From Elymus sibiricus (taxonomy: Eukaryota > Streptophyta > Magnoliopsida > Poales > Poaceae), in the NCBI GenBank assembly GCA_039707655.1, contig CM077665.1, positions 82,709,954 through 82,773,953 on the forward strand: DNA of 64,000 nucleotides, written 5' to 3'. A model generated the notes under the pieces. The model had not been told where the DNA came from. It saw nothing but the letters and a program-made list of their open reading frames with translations, and ran no database searches. Both the position numbers and the translations under genes were made by a program. Positions 33,805 to 44,636 of the stretch are shown here, piece after piece. Position 1 is the stretch's first letter. Each line of letters starts with the position of its first letter.

Positions 33805-35817
33805 GTCGTTGGGCTGACTGTTGAGTCATGGAGACGGTCAAATATATCCGCTGTCCATTCCGGAGGCAGGGCAACAGTGACTACCGAGTACCGACCAAAG
33901 AAAAGTAATAAATCACAGCCAAAACATTGCTCCTTATTTGGATTGGTGTAATTCTAGTTTAATTTTATATTTAATATCAAAAATAAAAAACTTTTAATCT
34001 ATTCATCAGCTCCCCAAGATGGAAGAGGCGTGCAGGCCAAGAGCATCGGCCGCACCACGTTCCTGTCTTGGCAATTGTTCAATGCCGGAGCGACATGATT
34101 GGGGGTGGGATGACTATATAAACGCGTGTAAACCGGCCGTTAGTCCGTTCGCCTGCCGAAAGTAAACATCTGCATTGACTGAGAAACCCACTCTAACGCC
34201 TGTATCGACACAACTCACTGCTTGCCCTGGCCGACACCCGCTATTTAACCATGTCCTCGCCCGACATCATCTTTGCCACAAACATGTCCACTTTCAATCC
34301 TTCTCCATGCACCACCTCTGCCATGACCGCGAGATCGAAAGTGTTGTGGAAAGCCTCTCGATGGAACTGAAGCACGAGCTGGCCGGCCTTGCAGCCGACT
34401 GACAGGGTCCGTCGTGCACGACAGATACAAGTAGGCTAGCTTGCGAGCTCGCCGGAGGTGAGCGACAACGACCCGGCGATGGAGGAAGCCTCCGACGACG
34501 AGCCGACGACACTGGCCGCGTCTGTCCATACCGGCTTCACCATGGAGCAGGCTCAGGTGCACTTCAACACCATCAGACAGTGTTGTGACCCGTGTCGACG
34601 TTCCGCCTGGCACGGGAGGAGGAGCGCTACAACCCCGCTCTCCTTGGATCACAGGTAGGCGATGGGCTGATCTACATCGAGTTGACGAGCGGGGAGGCTA
34701 TGGTAGCCATGGCCGCAGAGAACTAGAACTTCGTCGAGGAACATGAGGCTCTCTACGAGGCCACGCGCAATGCTTGTGCGACGACGTTGGAGGCAGACGC
34801 GGACGGGAACATCTACAGCTGCGGGCCATTTGAGCCTGTACGACAACAAGGTCGGCCCGTCCACGTCCATCGTCGACCTCATCTTCACCGACAACGCTAG
34901 GTCGCGGACTCCAACTATCATCTTCACCGACAACGCTAGGTCACGGACTCCAACGATGCATGGGAGACGACGACGCCTCGTGTTTCATGTGTGCTAGTCT
35001 GTGTCCCATGTTCTATTCTTTCTCGCTGGTGACCGCATTTTTGGTACCGTGGACCGGACATGTAAACGTAGTGGAACAATAAAGACTTGAAAGACTACGT
35101 CGATAAAAATTTAGACTAGGTTAAATTTCCAGATGTTGTTATTTAGTGAAATACGTCGAAAATATAATGAATCTAGGCTAAATTTAATAAAAATGTCTGA
35201 TTTGAAATTTGGTCAGTTTATTTGAATCTCATTAAAAATGCATGCGATGATCGCTACCGTATCACCATCCACATCAATGTCCGTTTGAGGGTTTCATGGA
35301 GACAGAGGATTGAATTGCTGATAAGCAGTATGCGATGATCGGCTATCGTATCCCCATCCATGTCAATGTCCGTTTGAGGGTTTCATGGAAACAAAGGATT
35401 GAATTGCTGATAAGCAGGACGAAAGCCTATTTCAAAAGGATTAAATTGCTACTGCTATATGGGTCGTACCCGACCGCTCACTGTGTGCTGGGTGCGTGGA
35501 CCAGCCGAGGAAATGTTATTGCTGCCGATTATAGCTTTCAAAGAGCTAATTACACCCACGGTACAATAACTTGCTTTCAAACTCGATCAATGAAATCCCC
35601 TTTCTCATAATAGAAGGTATTGAGCTCAAACTTTTTTTCGACGTGGTATGTAGTTCAAACTTGAGCTAAACACCGTGGCCACACAAATTTTACCACGTTT
35701 CAAAGCCTCTTAGATTTAACCGGTATTGTACATTTGGTGGGTCAAAATTGTACGAAAATAGAGTTCGGGGATTATCCCTTCAAGGCCCATTTCGGGGTGA
35801 GAAATAGACTTCCTTCT
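33805..35817. other. Intergenic region with two small tandem duplications, no supported gene
   Basis: A GC-rich part (about 34000-35000) has only short overlapping ORFs and no recognised domain. A 39-bp duplication starts at 34882 and 34921 (TCTTCACCGACAACGCTAGG). An 88-bp duplication lies at 35243-35330 and 35331-35418 (TGCGATGATC...GATAAGCAG) with a few mismatches. The right part is the 3' flank of UGT copy 2. Confidence 0.6.
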
Positions 35818-35823
35818 TTTATT
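35818..35823 (-). terminator. Poly(A) signal AATAAA of UGT copy 2
   Basis: The minus strand reads GAGAATAAAAG, the same context as in copies 1 and 3, about 30 bp after the stop. Confidence 0.6.
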
Positions 35824-35851
35824 CTCAACAAAATCCGCTTAAAAAAGCCCA

Positions 35852-37252
35852 CTAATTTGTGACGGCCTGGCCCTTGCCGCAGAGCCGCGCCATCCTCTGT
35901 AGCAGCGTCCCGATCTGCCGGTCGTCGCCGTTGTTCCGCGCCACCACCTCCCGCAGCTCCCTCGCACGCCGCCTCGCCGCTTCTCCTTCTTTCCCCTTCA
36001 CAGCCGCGCGCACCGCCCGTGCCACTTCCTCCGCCGTGAACTCGCCGAACCGCTCCTGCTTCACGCGCGCGGCCGCCGCGCCCAGTTCCACCGCGAGGTT
36101 GGCGTTCAGCGGCTGGTCGATGTGCAACGGCAGCGCCACCATCGGTACCCCTTCCGCCATCGACTCTAGCACCGAGCTCCACCCGCAGTGGGTCAGGAAC
36201 GCGCCGCAGGAAGGGTGCGACAGGATGCGCCGCTGCGGCGCCCACCCTTCCACCACCAGCCCGCGCGCTGGCGCGAACCCCGGCGGCATGGACCTCGCCG
36301 CGCCGCGGGCGTCGTCCTCTGCGTTCGGGAACCGCACCACCCACAGAAAGGGTACCCCGCTGAGCTCCAGCCCGCGCGCCATCTGTGTCATCTGGTGCTC
36401 CGACATGAAGTACTCGCTGCCGAAGGAGACGAGCACCACGGAGCCCGGCTCGTTGTCGTCGAGCCACCGCATGATGCGTCCGCCATCGCGCTGCTCTTCC
36501 GATCCACCGGAGTCGACGAGCAGCGGACCGGTGGGGATGATCTCCTTGCCCATGAGCTGGGACAGGTAGTCCATGTACTTGCGCTCGATGTCGGCGCAGG
36601 ACTTGACGGCCACGAACCCGGACGAGCGCTCCAGGCTGAGCGGCAGGCGGTCGCGCTCGGCAACCAAGGCGGTGCTGTCTTCGCGGACGGCGACCAGCGA
36701 CGTGTACTTGGCGTCCTCGTCGACGCCGCCGAGGCTGATGCTCTCGAACGGGAAGGCGCTGGGGGGCCGGTCCGTCTTCAGGCAGTGGATGAAGAACGCC
36801 GTGGCGGCGGCGCCGCAGGTGGCGAAGTGGACCGCCGGCACGCCGCGCGCCTCAGCCTCGAGCGGCGCCCACGGCTGGATGAAGTCGTAGACGACGATGT
36901 CCGGGCTGAGCTCGTCGAGGAGCACGCCGAAGCGTGGCGCGGCGAGGTCGCAGGCGCGCTTGAGGACTGGCATGAGGCGCGCAGGGAGGCCCTTGGTGGT
37001 GTGCAGCGCGGGTGGGAGCTCAGGGAGCGCCGGCAGGTGGAGCTCGACGAGCCTGATCCTGTCCGTCTGGTGGTGCGCGAGGGGCGCGAGGTTGGCCGGC
37101 GTGGAGACGAGGTGGACGACGACGTCGAGGTGGTGGTCGCCGGAGGCGCTGGCGATGAGGCGCTTGGCCAGCTCGAGGTACGGGTTGATGTGCCCGTGCG
37201 CCAGCCATGGGAACATGACCACGCGCATGTGCTCGCTTTCCGCCTGCGCCAT
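35852..37252 (-). CDS. UDP-glycosyltransferase, UGT91-type (copy 2)
   Basis: An intact 466-residue single-exon enzyme, closely similar to copy 1 along its whole length. The ATG at 37252 gives MAQAESEHMRVVMFPWLAHGHINPYLELAK; the ORF extends 82 codons further upstream through the leader and TATA box, which are not translated. It keeps the HGHINP His, VYDFIQPW Asp and a full PSPG box (WAPQRRILSH...HCGWSS...HIDQ). It transfers a sugar from a UDP-sugar to an unknown acceptor, and UGT91 relatives often act on glycosides. Compared with copies 1 and 3 it has the least disturbed promoter (TATAAAT), a normal leader and no frameshift, so it is the best candidate for the active gene of the cluster. Confidence 0.92.
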   Translation of the reverse strand: MAQAESEHMRVVMFPWLAHGHINPYLELAKRLIASASGDHHLDVVVHLVSTPANLAPLAHHQTDRIRLVELHLPALPELPPALHTTKGLPARLMPVLKRACDLAAPRFGVLLDELSPDIVVYDFIQPWAPLEAEARGVPAVHFATCGAAATAFFIHCLKTDRPPSAFPFESISLGGVDEDAKYTSLVAVREDSTALVAERDRLPLSLERSSGFVAVKSCADIERKYMDYLSQLMGKEIIPTGPLLVDSGGSEEQRDGGRIMRWLDDNEPGSVVLVSFGSEYFMSEHQMTQMARGLELSGVPFLWVVRFPNAEDDARGAARSMPPGFAPARGLVVEGWAPQRRILSHPSCGAFLTHCGWSSVLESMAEGVPMVALPLHIDQPLNANLAVELGAAAARVKQERFGEFTAEEVARAVRAAVKGKEGEAARRRARELREVVARNNGDDRQIGTLLQRMARLCGKGQAVTN

Positions 37253-37369
37253 GGCGATCGATGAGCTAGCTGGGAGGAGCTTCTGGTACAGAGAACAGAG
37301 TACTGCTGAGCAGTGGCTGAGTTGAATTCTTCTTCTTGCGGTGTGATCTGCGGCCGGCGGGGCGCGTGG

Positions 37370-37376
37370 ATTTATA
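37370..37376 (-). promoter_or_regulatory. TATA box of UGT copy 2
   Basis: The minus strand reads GTCTATAAATCCACGCGCCC about 120 bp upstream of the ATG. The same block is found before copy 3. Confidence 0.7.
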
Positions 37377-37956
37377 GACGGAGCGATCGTGTCTGGATCC
37401 GCGAGGGCGCTGACCGTCGACGTACGTACGTGCAGAGAGCTCAGTGAGCGAGCGCCGCGCGCAAGCTCCCCAGAGGTCGAGGGCTGCGGCGTCAGCATGG
37501 GTGGTGCGCGGGGTCGCTCGTCCTAGGCCACGCGTTGCGTGGGGGAGAGGCGCGTGTCGGGCGTCTTCCATCACGTTCGTGACTCTGACCTCTAGATAGG
37601 GCACAACGCACGACGGCGCACGGTTAGGTGGCCGGCCGGCTGGCAAATTCGAATTTGTTGTTTCTCGCGGGCTTCGTGAAACGACGGCTTCCGGGGCAGA
37701 TAAAAAAACGAAGTTGCTAGAGTTACCGAAGAATGGGCTAGAAACAAGCTTGAAACAGTTATGCTAAAGCATGTCTAGATAATCCATTTTAAGCTTAAAT
37801 TTATAGTTTTGCTATTTTTCAGCTGACAAAAATAATTTGCTTTCTGTCAGATTTGTAGCCTTTTTTTTTTGAGTTCCACTCAGATTTGAGTAGTTTGATG
37901 TGCACGCCGTGATTCGTGTTTTGGACTAGATGACAGCGTTTACTGTTGGGTTTGTA

Positions 37957-40253
37957 CTCTCTCCTGTCCTTTTTAGTCTGCATATCAGTTTTGTCCGAAG
38001 TCAAAGTATCTCTGCTTTGACCAAACTTATAGAAAAATGTATCGACATTCGCAATGCCAAATCGATATAGAGAAATGTAGTGGACAAACAGAGTTCTCAT
38101 CCGACCCCCCGCTCCCTCCCGTGTCGTCCCCGCGGGCGACCGGGGGGAAACCCTAGCGCGCCGCCGGCGGGGTCCCCCTCCTCCTTCTCCCTCCCTCGCC
38201 GCCGCCCGTGCGCACCGGCGAGCAAAGCCCGTTTGGTGCTGGCGGCGGCGGGGCTCCCTCTTCCCCTGCTCGGGTGGCGGCGGCGCGGGGCGTCGTGGCC
38301 GGGCAGCGGCGCTGTGCTGGCGGGGGGCGCGGCGGTGGAGCTTCGCGGTCCGGCGGCGGAGTTGCTGGTTCGTGGTGCTGCGTGGAGGGCTCCGTGGGGT
38401 GGCGTGCTTCTAGGGCGGCGGCGGTTCCCTCGGTGGATCTGGCGCGGCAAGAAGCGGGTGGTAGCGGGCTTGCTCGGCTCCGGCCAGATCCGGCTGGTGC
38501 TGTCGCCGGAGTTCCTGCAGGTGGCGCGGGGCGGTGGGTGGGGCTCGTTTGGGGCCCTGCTGGTGGCTGGCTTCCGGCCAGCGCGGGAGGTGCCCTGCGT
38601 GCCCCACGGCTTGGGTGGGCGGCGGCTGCGTGGTGCTGGTTCCGGCGGGGCAGCGCGTGGCCGTCGCGGTGGCGCGGCTCGGGGCTTCTCGGGCGGCAGT
38701 GGGGCGGGGCTGCTGCCTCGGTTGGCAGCGGTCGATCCGGGGCTGCGGTGGCAGCGCGGATCTGGACCGTGGCGGAGGATGGCGTTCGGCGGTGCACAGG
38801 CAGAGGGCCGACCTAGTCCGCGTTGGTGCTTGCCGTCGCGTTTGTGCCTTTTTGCCCTGTTGCTTCGCTGTGGCGTCGGTCCGAGTTGGCGCCCATGTTG
38901 TTGTTGTGCCGTTGGTCGGAGCGACGCCGGTGGCACAGGTGTGGCGGCGTCTGAGCTCGCCTCGACTAAAGGTTGGGGCTTGCTTGGCGGTGGCCGTCGG
39001 CAGCTACTAGGCCGTGTCCCCCCCGGTCCACAGGGACTGGCTGGGGACGTAGGCGTGGACGCCTCCTACTGTGGAGGCGATCACCCAGGCCGGGTGGCTG
39101 ATGCCGGGCTAGGAGCGGAAGGAGACACCTCCCGTTTCTCCCACCATGGTTGCGCGTTGTGAGGTCGACGGTTGGCGGTGACGGCGTGGGTGGTGGCTGG
39201 GGTCCGGCTTCGGGCTCTCGGCGGTTGCGGTTGGTCCCCTCCGTCGCCGGCGTGTGACGGGGGTGCAGCTAGGCCAATGGCGGTCCGGCGCCTTGGTGGA
39301 GGTGGCCGGCGGTGAGCGTGGTGGTGGTGCTTCCACTTGGCGGCGGGGCGGACTGGTCGTGTTGCCGCGGCCACGATGCTCTCTGTGCGGAGGTGTGGAG
39401 GAGTGGCTTGGACAGGGGGCGGCGTCGCAGACGGCGTGCTTTCTGCAGCGCGATGGCGGGAGCTTTACGGGCATCTGAAGCCCCGGCCGGGCCTGTGGCC
39501 ACGGGCCTGGTTTGCTCCTGCTATCGCGTCCGGTCGGTTACCGTCCTTGACGGTGGAGGTTGTGCCCTCCCGCGTGCCGATGGTGATGCTGCCCCTAGTC
39601 CCCGGCTCCTCTTCTTCGTCATGCAGACCCCTCCTTGCGTTGCTGTGGTGAGACGGCGTGGAAGCTTCAAGTCCGTGTTGGAGGTTGGGATCGGGAGAAA
39701 TCCCTGTCGGCCTGGTCGACACCGTCGCGGTGGCGCCTGCGGGTGCCGCCAGACCTTCCTGGAGGGCGTCGGGGCTACCCTTCCTTTCCCCTCGCCGCGT
39801 ACCGGGGGAAACCCTTAGCAGCAGCGTCGTCATCGTCGCGTCCCTTCTTGGAGGTGTTGATTGGTACCGGCGTCTCGGAGTCTAGGAGTTTGGTGGGTGT
39901 TCTTCGGTGGGCGCAGCGGTCGCGAGGCTTCTCCGTTTTCGTTGATCCGCCGATGTCGGCATTTGTTTCCTGTACTTTTTCTTTGTTGTTTCTTTTGGGC
40001 GTGCCTGTGCTGTTTCCGCCCCAACACCTATCGTTGGATGTACCGGAAGTGGTTGCTTTGTAATACAAAGCGGGGCGAAAGCCTGTTTCGAGAATGCCAA
40101 ATCGATATTGTTAGATTCATTATAAAATGTAGTTTCATGAAATGTATATTTGATATTGTAGATGTTGATATTTTTTAATATATATTTTGTCAAACTTTAT
40201 AAAGTTTGACTTGACACAAATCTAATATGCGGAATAAAAAGAACCGGAGGGAG
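37957..40253. mobile_element. Stowaway (Tc1/mariner) MITE, 257 bp, split by a retroposon
   Basis: The left end CTCTCTCCTGTCC and right end, reversed, CTCCCTCCGGTTC are the CTCCCTCCGT-type Stowaway termini, flanked by TA (37955-37956 and 40254-40255). The arms pair with each other (CCAAACTTATAG / AAGTTTGACTTGAC region). Subtracting the inserted retroposon and one target copy leaves 257 bp. Confidence 0.8.
38069..40092 (+). mobile_element. Non-LTR retroposon without recognisable RT, 2024 bp, in the MITE
   Basis: It is flanked by a perfect 16-bp duplication AATGCCAAATCGATAT (38053-38068 and 40093-40108), a length typical of LINE/SINE integration. The interior is very GC-rich and begins with a CCCTCCCG...GGGAAACCCTAG leader-like sequence. 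The 3' end reads TTGTAATACAAAGCGGGGCG then AAAGCCTGTTTCGAG and lacks a poly-A tail. The long GC-driven ORFs (for example 38080-39162, Gly/Arg/Pro-rich) show no domain. It may be a LINE derivative that kept the UTRs and lost the ORFs. Confidence 0.65.
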
Positions 40254-40452
40254 TATTTCAATCCCTCATCACCCGTTAACACTGATACATATGGTAAGCA
40301 ACCTAAATTATTAAAAAAAACTGCATCCTTGTTTTTTTTTCCCTTTTCATCATTCAAAATTTTCCGGCCATTGTTTTAAATTCCGAGAGCTCAAAAGGAA
40401 AGGAGAAGGGCGAAGGCGATGCCATGACGATTCTGCTGCACCCGCCAATGCG

Positions 40453-40470
40453 CTCCTTTGCCTGACTGTT
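40453..40470. repeat. Target-site duplication of LINE B, 3' side
   Basis: CTCCTTTGCCTGACTGTT, identical to 46390-46407. Confidence 0.85.
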
Positions 40471-40497
40471 TTTTTTTACGGGAAAATGGGAATTCCA

Positions 40498-43400
40498 TTA
40501 AACTTCATGCACAGCAATGTCACTGGCCATCAGTTTTACAATGCAGTTGGGGGCAGAGGCCTCCCAGAAGGAGTCATAGGACTCCGAATGAACGCCCAGC
40601 TTGGCAAGCTCATGGGCTACAGAATTACAAGTGCGTCGGTCGAAAGAGAAAGCATAGGAGTCGAAGTTGAGAATGCATAGGCTTCTAGCCTCTTTCACCA
40701 ACACACCAATGGTTGCCTTGTCGTAATCGTTGCTCCTCAAAGCGTGCACCAGGGTTGAGGAGTCAGACTCGAATATGATTCAATTTGCCCCAATCCTGAT
40801 CGCCCCATCAATGGCAGCAAGACAGGCAACAGATTCAGACTGCAAAGCACTTTTCAGGTTCACAGACATGCCCGCACCAGCGGCGATAAAATCGCCCGCC
40901 TGGTCACGGATCACATAGCCCCAGCCCCCTGCGCCTCCATGCTCATCAAAGGCGCCATCGAAATTAATCTTCACATGGTGCTCTGGGGGCTTACTCCACC
41001 TGTGCTTGTCAGGAGGCTTAGGAGGCTTGCTAAGGTTTTGCAGGCCCAGGGACTCAACCAGCAGCTTCTCCACACGGTGACAAACCACCTGGGGCTTTGG
41101 GACTGCCTCACCGGCGTTGGCCTTGTTGCGAACATTCCACCATTCCCACATAAGGGTCACGGCTTTCAGCAGCGTGCTCTCATCACATCTCCACAACTCC
41201 TGAATCATGGCGTGGGCCGAGTTGCAGACCAAGAGCTTCTCTCAGATTTCACCCATAGCCAAAATGCTCCAGCATTCTTTAGCCATCTTGCACTTCAGGA
41301 AAATGTGGCCTCCATCTTCGTTTAACCTCTGGCAAACAGGGCACCTAGTGTCCAAGTCCACTCCCAGCTTTTGGATTTTCATGCGGTTTGCCAAACTGTT
41401 ATGGGCAAGGCGCCATACAAACATCTTTACCTTGCTGCTGGCCTTCAGGGACCAAACATGCTGCCAATCAAATTTGACAGCGCTGTTGGCAGGGTTTTCC
41501 TTTGAGGTAGCAGCATCTCTTCCCAGCCTTCTATCGCGCAGCATAACACCGATCTTATAAGCAGATTTGACAGAGAAGATGCCCTGCTTATCAAAGTGCC
41601 AAGAAAAATTATCCTCCATCCCTCGCAGATGCTAATGGAGAGGATGTTCCGTGCGTCTTCCTCTTGGAATAGGTCGCGGACCATCGCCTCATCCCAGCCC
41701 CCAGTGTTTGGATTGATCAAATCAGCAACAAGAGTGATGGGGGAGTGTCCCCGAAGAGATCTAGGCCTCCTTGTATCGCCCTCGGGAATCCAGGGGTCCT
41801 CCCAAACCTTGATGTTAGTCCCATCACCCACTCTCCATATAATCCCCTCTTTTAATAATTGAACCCCTTTTAGGATGCTGCGCCAAGTGTACGAAATGCC
41901 AGGGGCGGGAGCAGCGTCCAGAAGCTTGCCATCAGGGAAGTATTTAGCACGCAGCACTCTCCCGCACAGTGACTCAGGGTTTTGCAGAAGTCTCCAGCCC
42001 TGCCTAGCCAGCATGGCCAGATTGAAGATGTGGAGATCACGAAGGCCAAGGCCACCCTCAGCCTTCGGCTTCGAAAGACATTGCCAGCTCAGCCAGTGAT
42101 GCCGATCCTCATCTTGGTTATTCCACCAGTAGCGACAGACCATCGAGCTAACCTCATCGCAGAAAGACTTGGTGATGTCAAAGCAGGACATAGCGTAGAC
42201 GGGGATCGCCTGGGCCACGGCCCTAACCAAGATCTCCTTCCCTGCTCTAGACAAGAATTTCTCCTTCCACCCCTGGATCAGCTTCCAGATTCTCTCTCTT
42301 AGGTATTCAAAGGCCTTGGCTTTTGACCTACCCAAGTAAATTGGTAGTCCAAGATATCTCTCGTTGAAGGCTTCGTCTCGGATTTGCAAAGTCCACTGGA
42401 AGTTCCTTTTTGCTCGTTGAGAAGTGCCCTTGCTGAACATGACTGCGCTCTTTTCCTTGTTTATCATTTGCCCAGACGCGTCCTCGTAAAGAGCAAGGAT
42501 CTCCTGGAGCCTTCGAGCGCTTGACTCATTCGCCTTCATAAAAATCAAGGAGTCATCGGCGAAGAAGAGATGGTTTATCTTGGGAGCCGTAGGGCAAACC
42601 TGAACTCCCTGCAGGGATCCATCCTCCTCGGCCCGGAGAAAGAGGGCCGAGAGTCCCTCGGCACACAGTATGAAAAGGTAAGGTGAAAGAGGACACCCCT
42701 GCCTCAGGCCGCGTTGAGGCACCACCACTTCAGTCAGATTATTGTTCACCTTAACCCTGTATGTGACCGTGGTCACACAACGCATTACCAGTTGCACCCA
42801 GCTTTGAGAGAAGCCCAGCTTCAGCATCATGCTCTCCAAAAAGGACCACTCGACCCGGTCAAAGGCCTTACTCATATCCAACTTGACAGCCGCCAGCCCA
42901 TCTCTCCCTCCCTTCCTCTGTCGCATGAAATGGGTGGTCTCATAAGCGATCAGAATGTTGTCAGTAATCAGCCGCCCGGAGACAAAAGCACTCTGGCTAG
43001 GGGAGATGACCACATCCAGCACCTCCTTCAAACGACAAGCAATCACCTTGGTGACTATCTTAAACACCACGTTGCAGAGGCTTATCGGCCGCAGCTCCTT
43101 GAGGCGCGTTGGATTCTTAACTTTGGGGATCAAGACAATGACCGTCTCGTTCCAGCCCGCTGTAATTTGCCCGCCGTTCAGAACCCCGAGAATTTCTCCC
43201 TGCACCGCTTCCCCAACCAGATCCCAGAAGCGCTTATAAAAGACTGCAGGCATGCCATCTGGACCCGGGGCCTTCAGATCTCCCATGGAATTAAGAGCCA
43301 GCTTTATTTCTTCAATGGTGAATGGCTTCGAGAGGAAGTTATTCATCTCAGCAGTAACAACCGGGGAGACCTTGTCAAGGAGTTCAGCCTCCCTAGTTCC

Positions 43401-44636
43401 TGCACAAGAAGAGAAGAGCTGCTGGTAGTAGTTAGCGATAAAAGTTCTCAGCTCCTCCTCACCCTCCACCACACCACCGTCGTCCTTCTTGAGAGAAGTG
43501 ATCAAGTTCACCCTTCGCCTCTCCGAGGCATAAGCGTGGAAAAAGCCAGTGTTTCGGTCGCCATCATGCAACCAATGAGCCTTGGCTCGCTGCTTCCAGT
43601 AAGTGTTCTTTTGGTCTTGAAGTCTTTCGAGCTTGTACCTAAGCATCTGCTCGAGAGAGACCTGCTCTTGGGAGATGGCCCTCTTCCTGCAGCGATTGAG
43701 CTCTTTCTTCACTTTCTTGATACGATTCTTCAGATCGCCCAGAACCTCCTTGCTCCAGGTGTGCAGCTCCATCCCCACTCTTTTGATCGCCGCTGCAATC
43801 CCTCTGTCGCCAGTCAGCATTGCCAGGTGCCAGGCATTGCGCACCACCTCATCGCATTGTTCCTCCTCGAGCCACCTAGCCTCGAATTTTGGTTGCTCAA
43901 AAACGCACCCAGCGCCATTGTCCCGGTACTCCGGCTCCATCACCACTATCACGGGCCTGTGATCGGAGTGCCTTGGGTCTCCATTGATTGCCTTGTAGGC
44001 CGGGAAGTGAGAGCGCCATCCCAGGTTCGCGACAGCCCGATCAAGTCTCGCCTTAATGTAGGTTTCCGCCCGGTGGTTGTGGTTGCGCCAAGTGTAGGGG
44101 TCTCCCACAAACCCCAAATCCTCGAGCTCACAGAACTCCAGAGCACTTCGGAATTTATCCATGCAGGCATGGGATCTATCTTGACCCCCGTGCTTCTCGC
44201 TTGCAAAGAGAATCTCATTGAAGTCACCGAAGCACATCCAAGGCAGAGAGGAACGGCCATGAAGGATGCGCAAGAGCTTCCAAGTCTTCTCTTTCTCCCC
44301 GTGCTTCGGTTCGCCATAGATGCCAGTAAGCCTCCAGACGAACCCATCGTCCCCAGTGACGTCGGCGTCAATGTGGTAACGCCACATCCCGGGATTCACT
44401 TTAACATTTACGTCCTTCTTCCAAAGAAGGGCCAAGCCACCGCTTTGCCCCTCACAGTCCTTTACCTCCATGTTGGGCATTCCCAACGACACTTTTAGCC
44501 GCTTCATCCTCTCCCTGTCCAGCTTTGTTTCGGAGAGGAAGAGGATGTCAGGATCTTCAGCCTTCTGCAACTCCAGAAGGCCCTCGACTGCCGGCTGGTT
44601 CCCAAGCCCCCGGCAGTTGAAAGCGATTACCTTCAT
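40498..44636 (-). pseudogene. LINE B ORF2 (endonuclease, RT, zf-RVT, RNase H), three lesions
   Basis: The ATG at 44636 overlaps the ORF1 stop. A continuous frame of 1063 codons (to 41445) covers an apurinic-type endonuclease (MKVIAFNCRGLGN, SETKLDRERM, CFGDFNEILF, GDPRHSDHRPVIV) and RT (LKAPGPDGMPAVFYKRFW, LRPISLCNVVFKIVTKV, VKLDMSKAFDRVEWSFLE, QRGLRQGCPLSPYLFILC, catalytic FFADDSLIFM). A one-base shift near 41630 moves the rest to another frame, which carries zf-RVT (CPVCQRLNEDGGHIFLKC) and RNase H (HHVKINFDGAFDEHGG, RRTCNSVAHELAKLG). Two in-frame TGA codons follow (about 41240 and about 40780), each where related LINEs have arginine. It ends at 40498. It would supply the nicking and copying activities of retrotransposition. 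Confidence 0.9.
44633..44636 (-). promoter_or_regulatory. ORF1/ORF2 ATGA stop-start overlap of LINE B
   Basis: The minus strand reads CAACCAATGAAGG: ORF1 ends CAA TGA and ORF2 starts ATG AAG. Such overlaps can support termination-reinitiation. Confidence 0.7.

Noticed and set aside
34245..34997. GC-rich overlapping ORFs on both strands
   Set aside because: None carries a domain or continues into neighbours; possibly a decayed gene or transposon, not assignable.
38080..39162. 360-codon Gly/Arg/Pro-rich ORF in the GC-rich retroposon
   Set aside because: Low complexity, overlapping equally long ORFs in other frames and no known domain; best explained by base composition.
42714..44498. 594-codon plus-strand ORF
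   Set aside because: It lies antisense to the well-supported LINE B ORF2 and has no domain of its own; it is a mirror of the coding strand.
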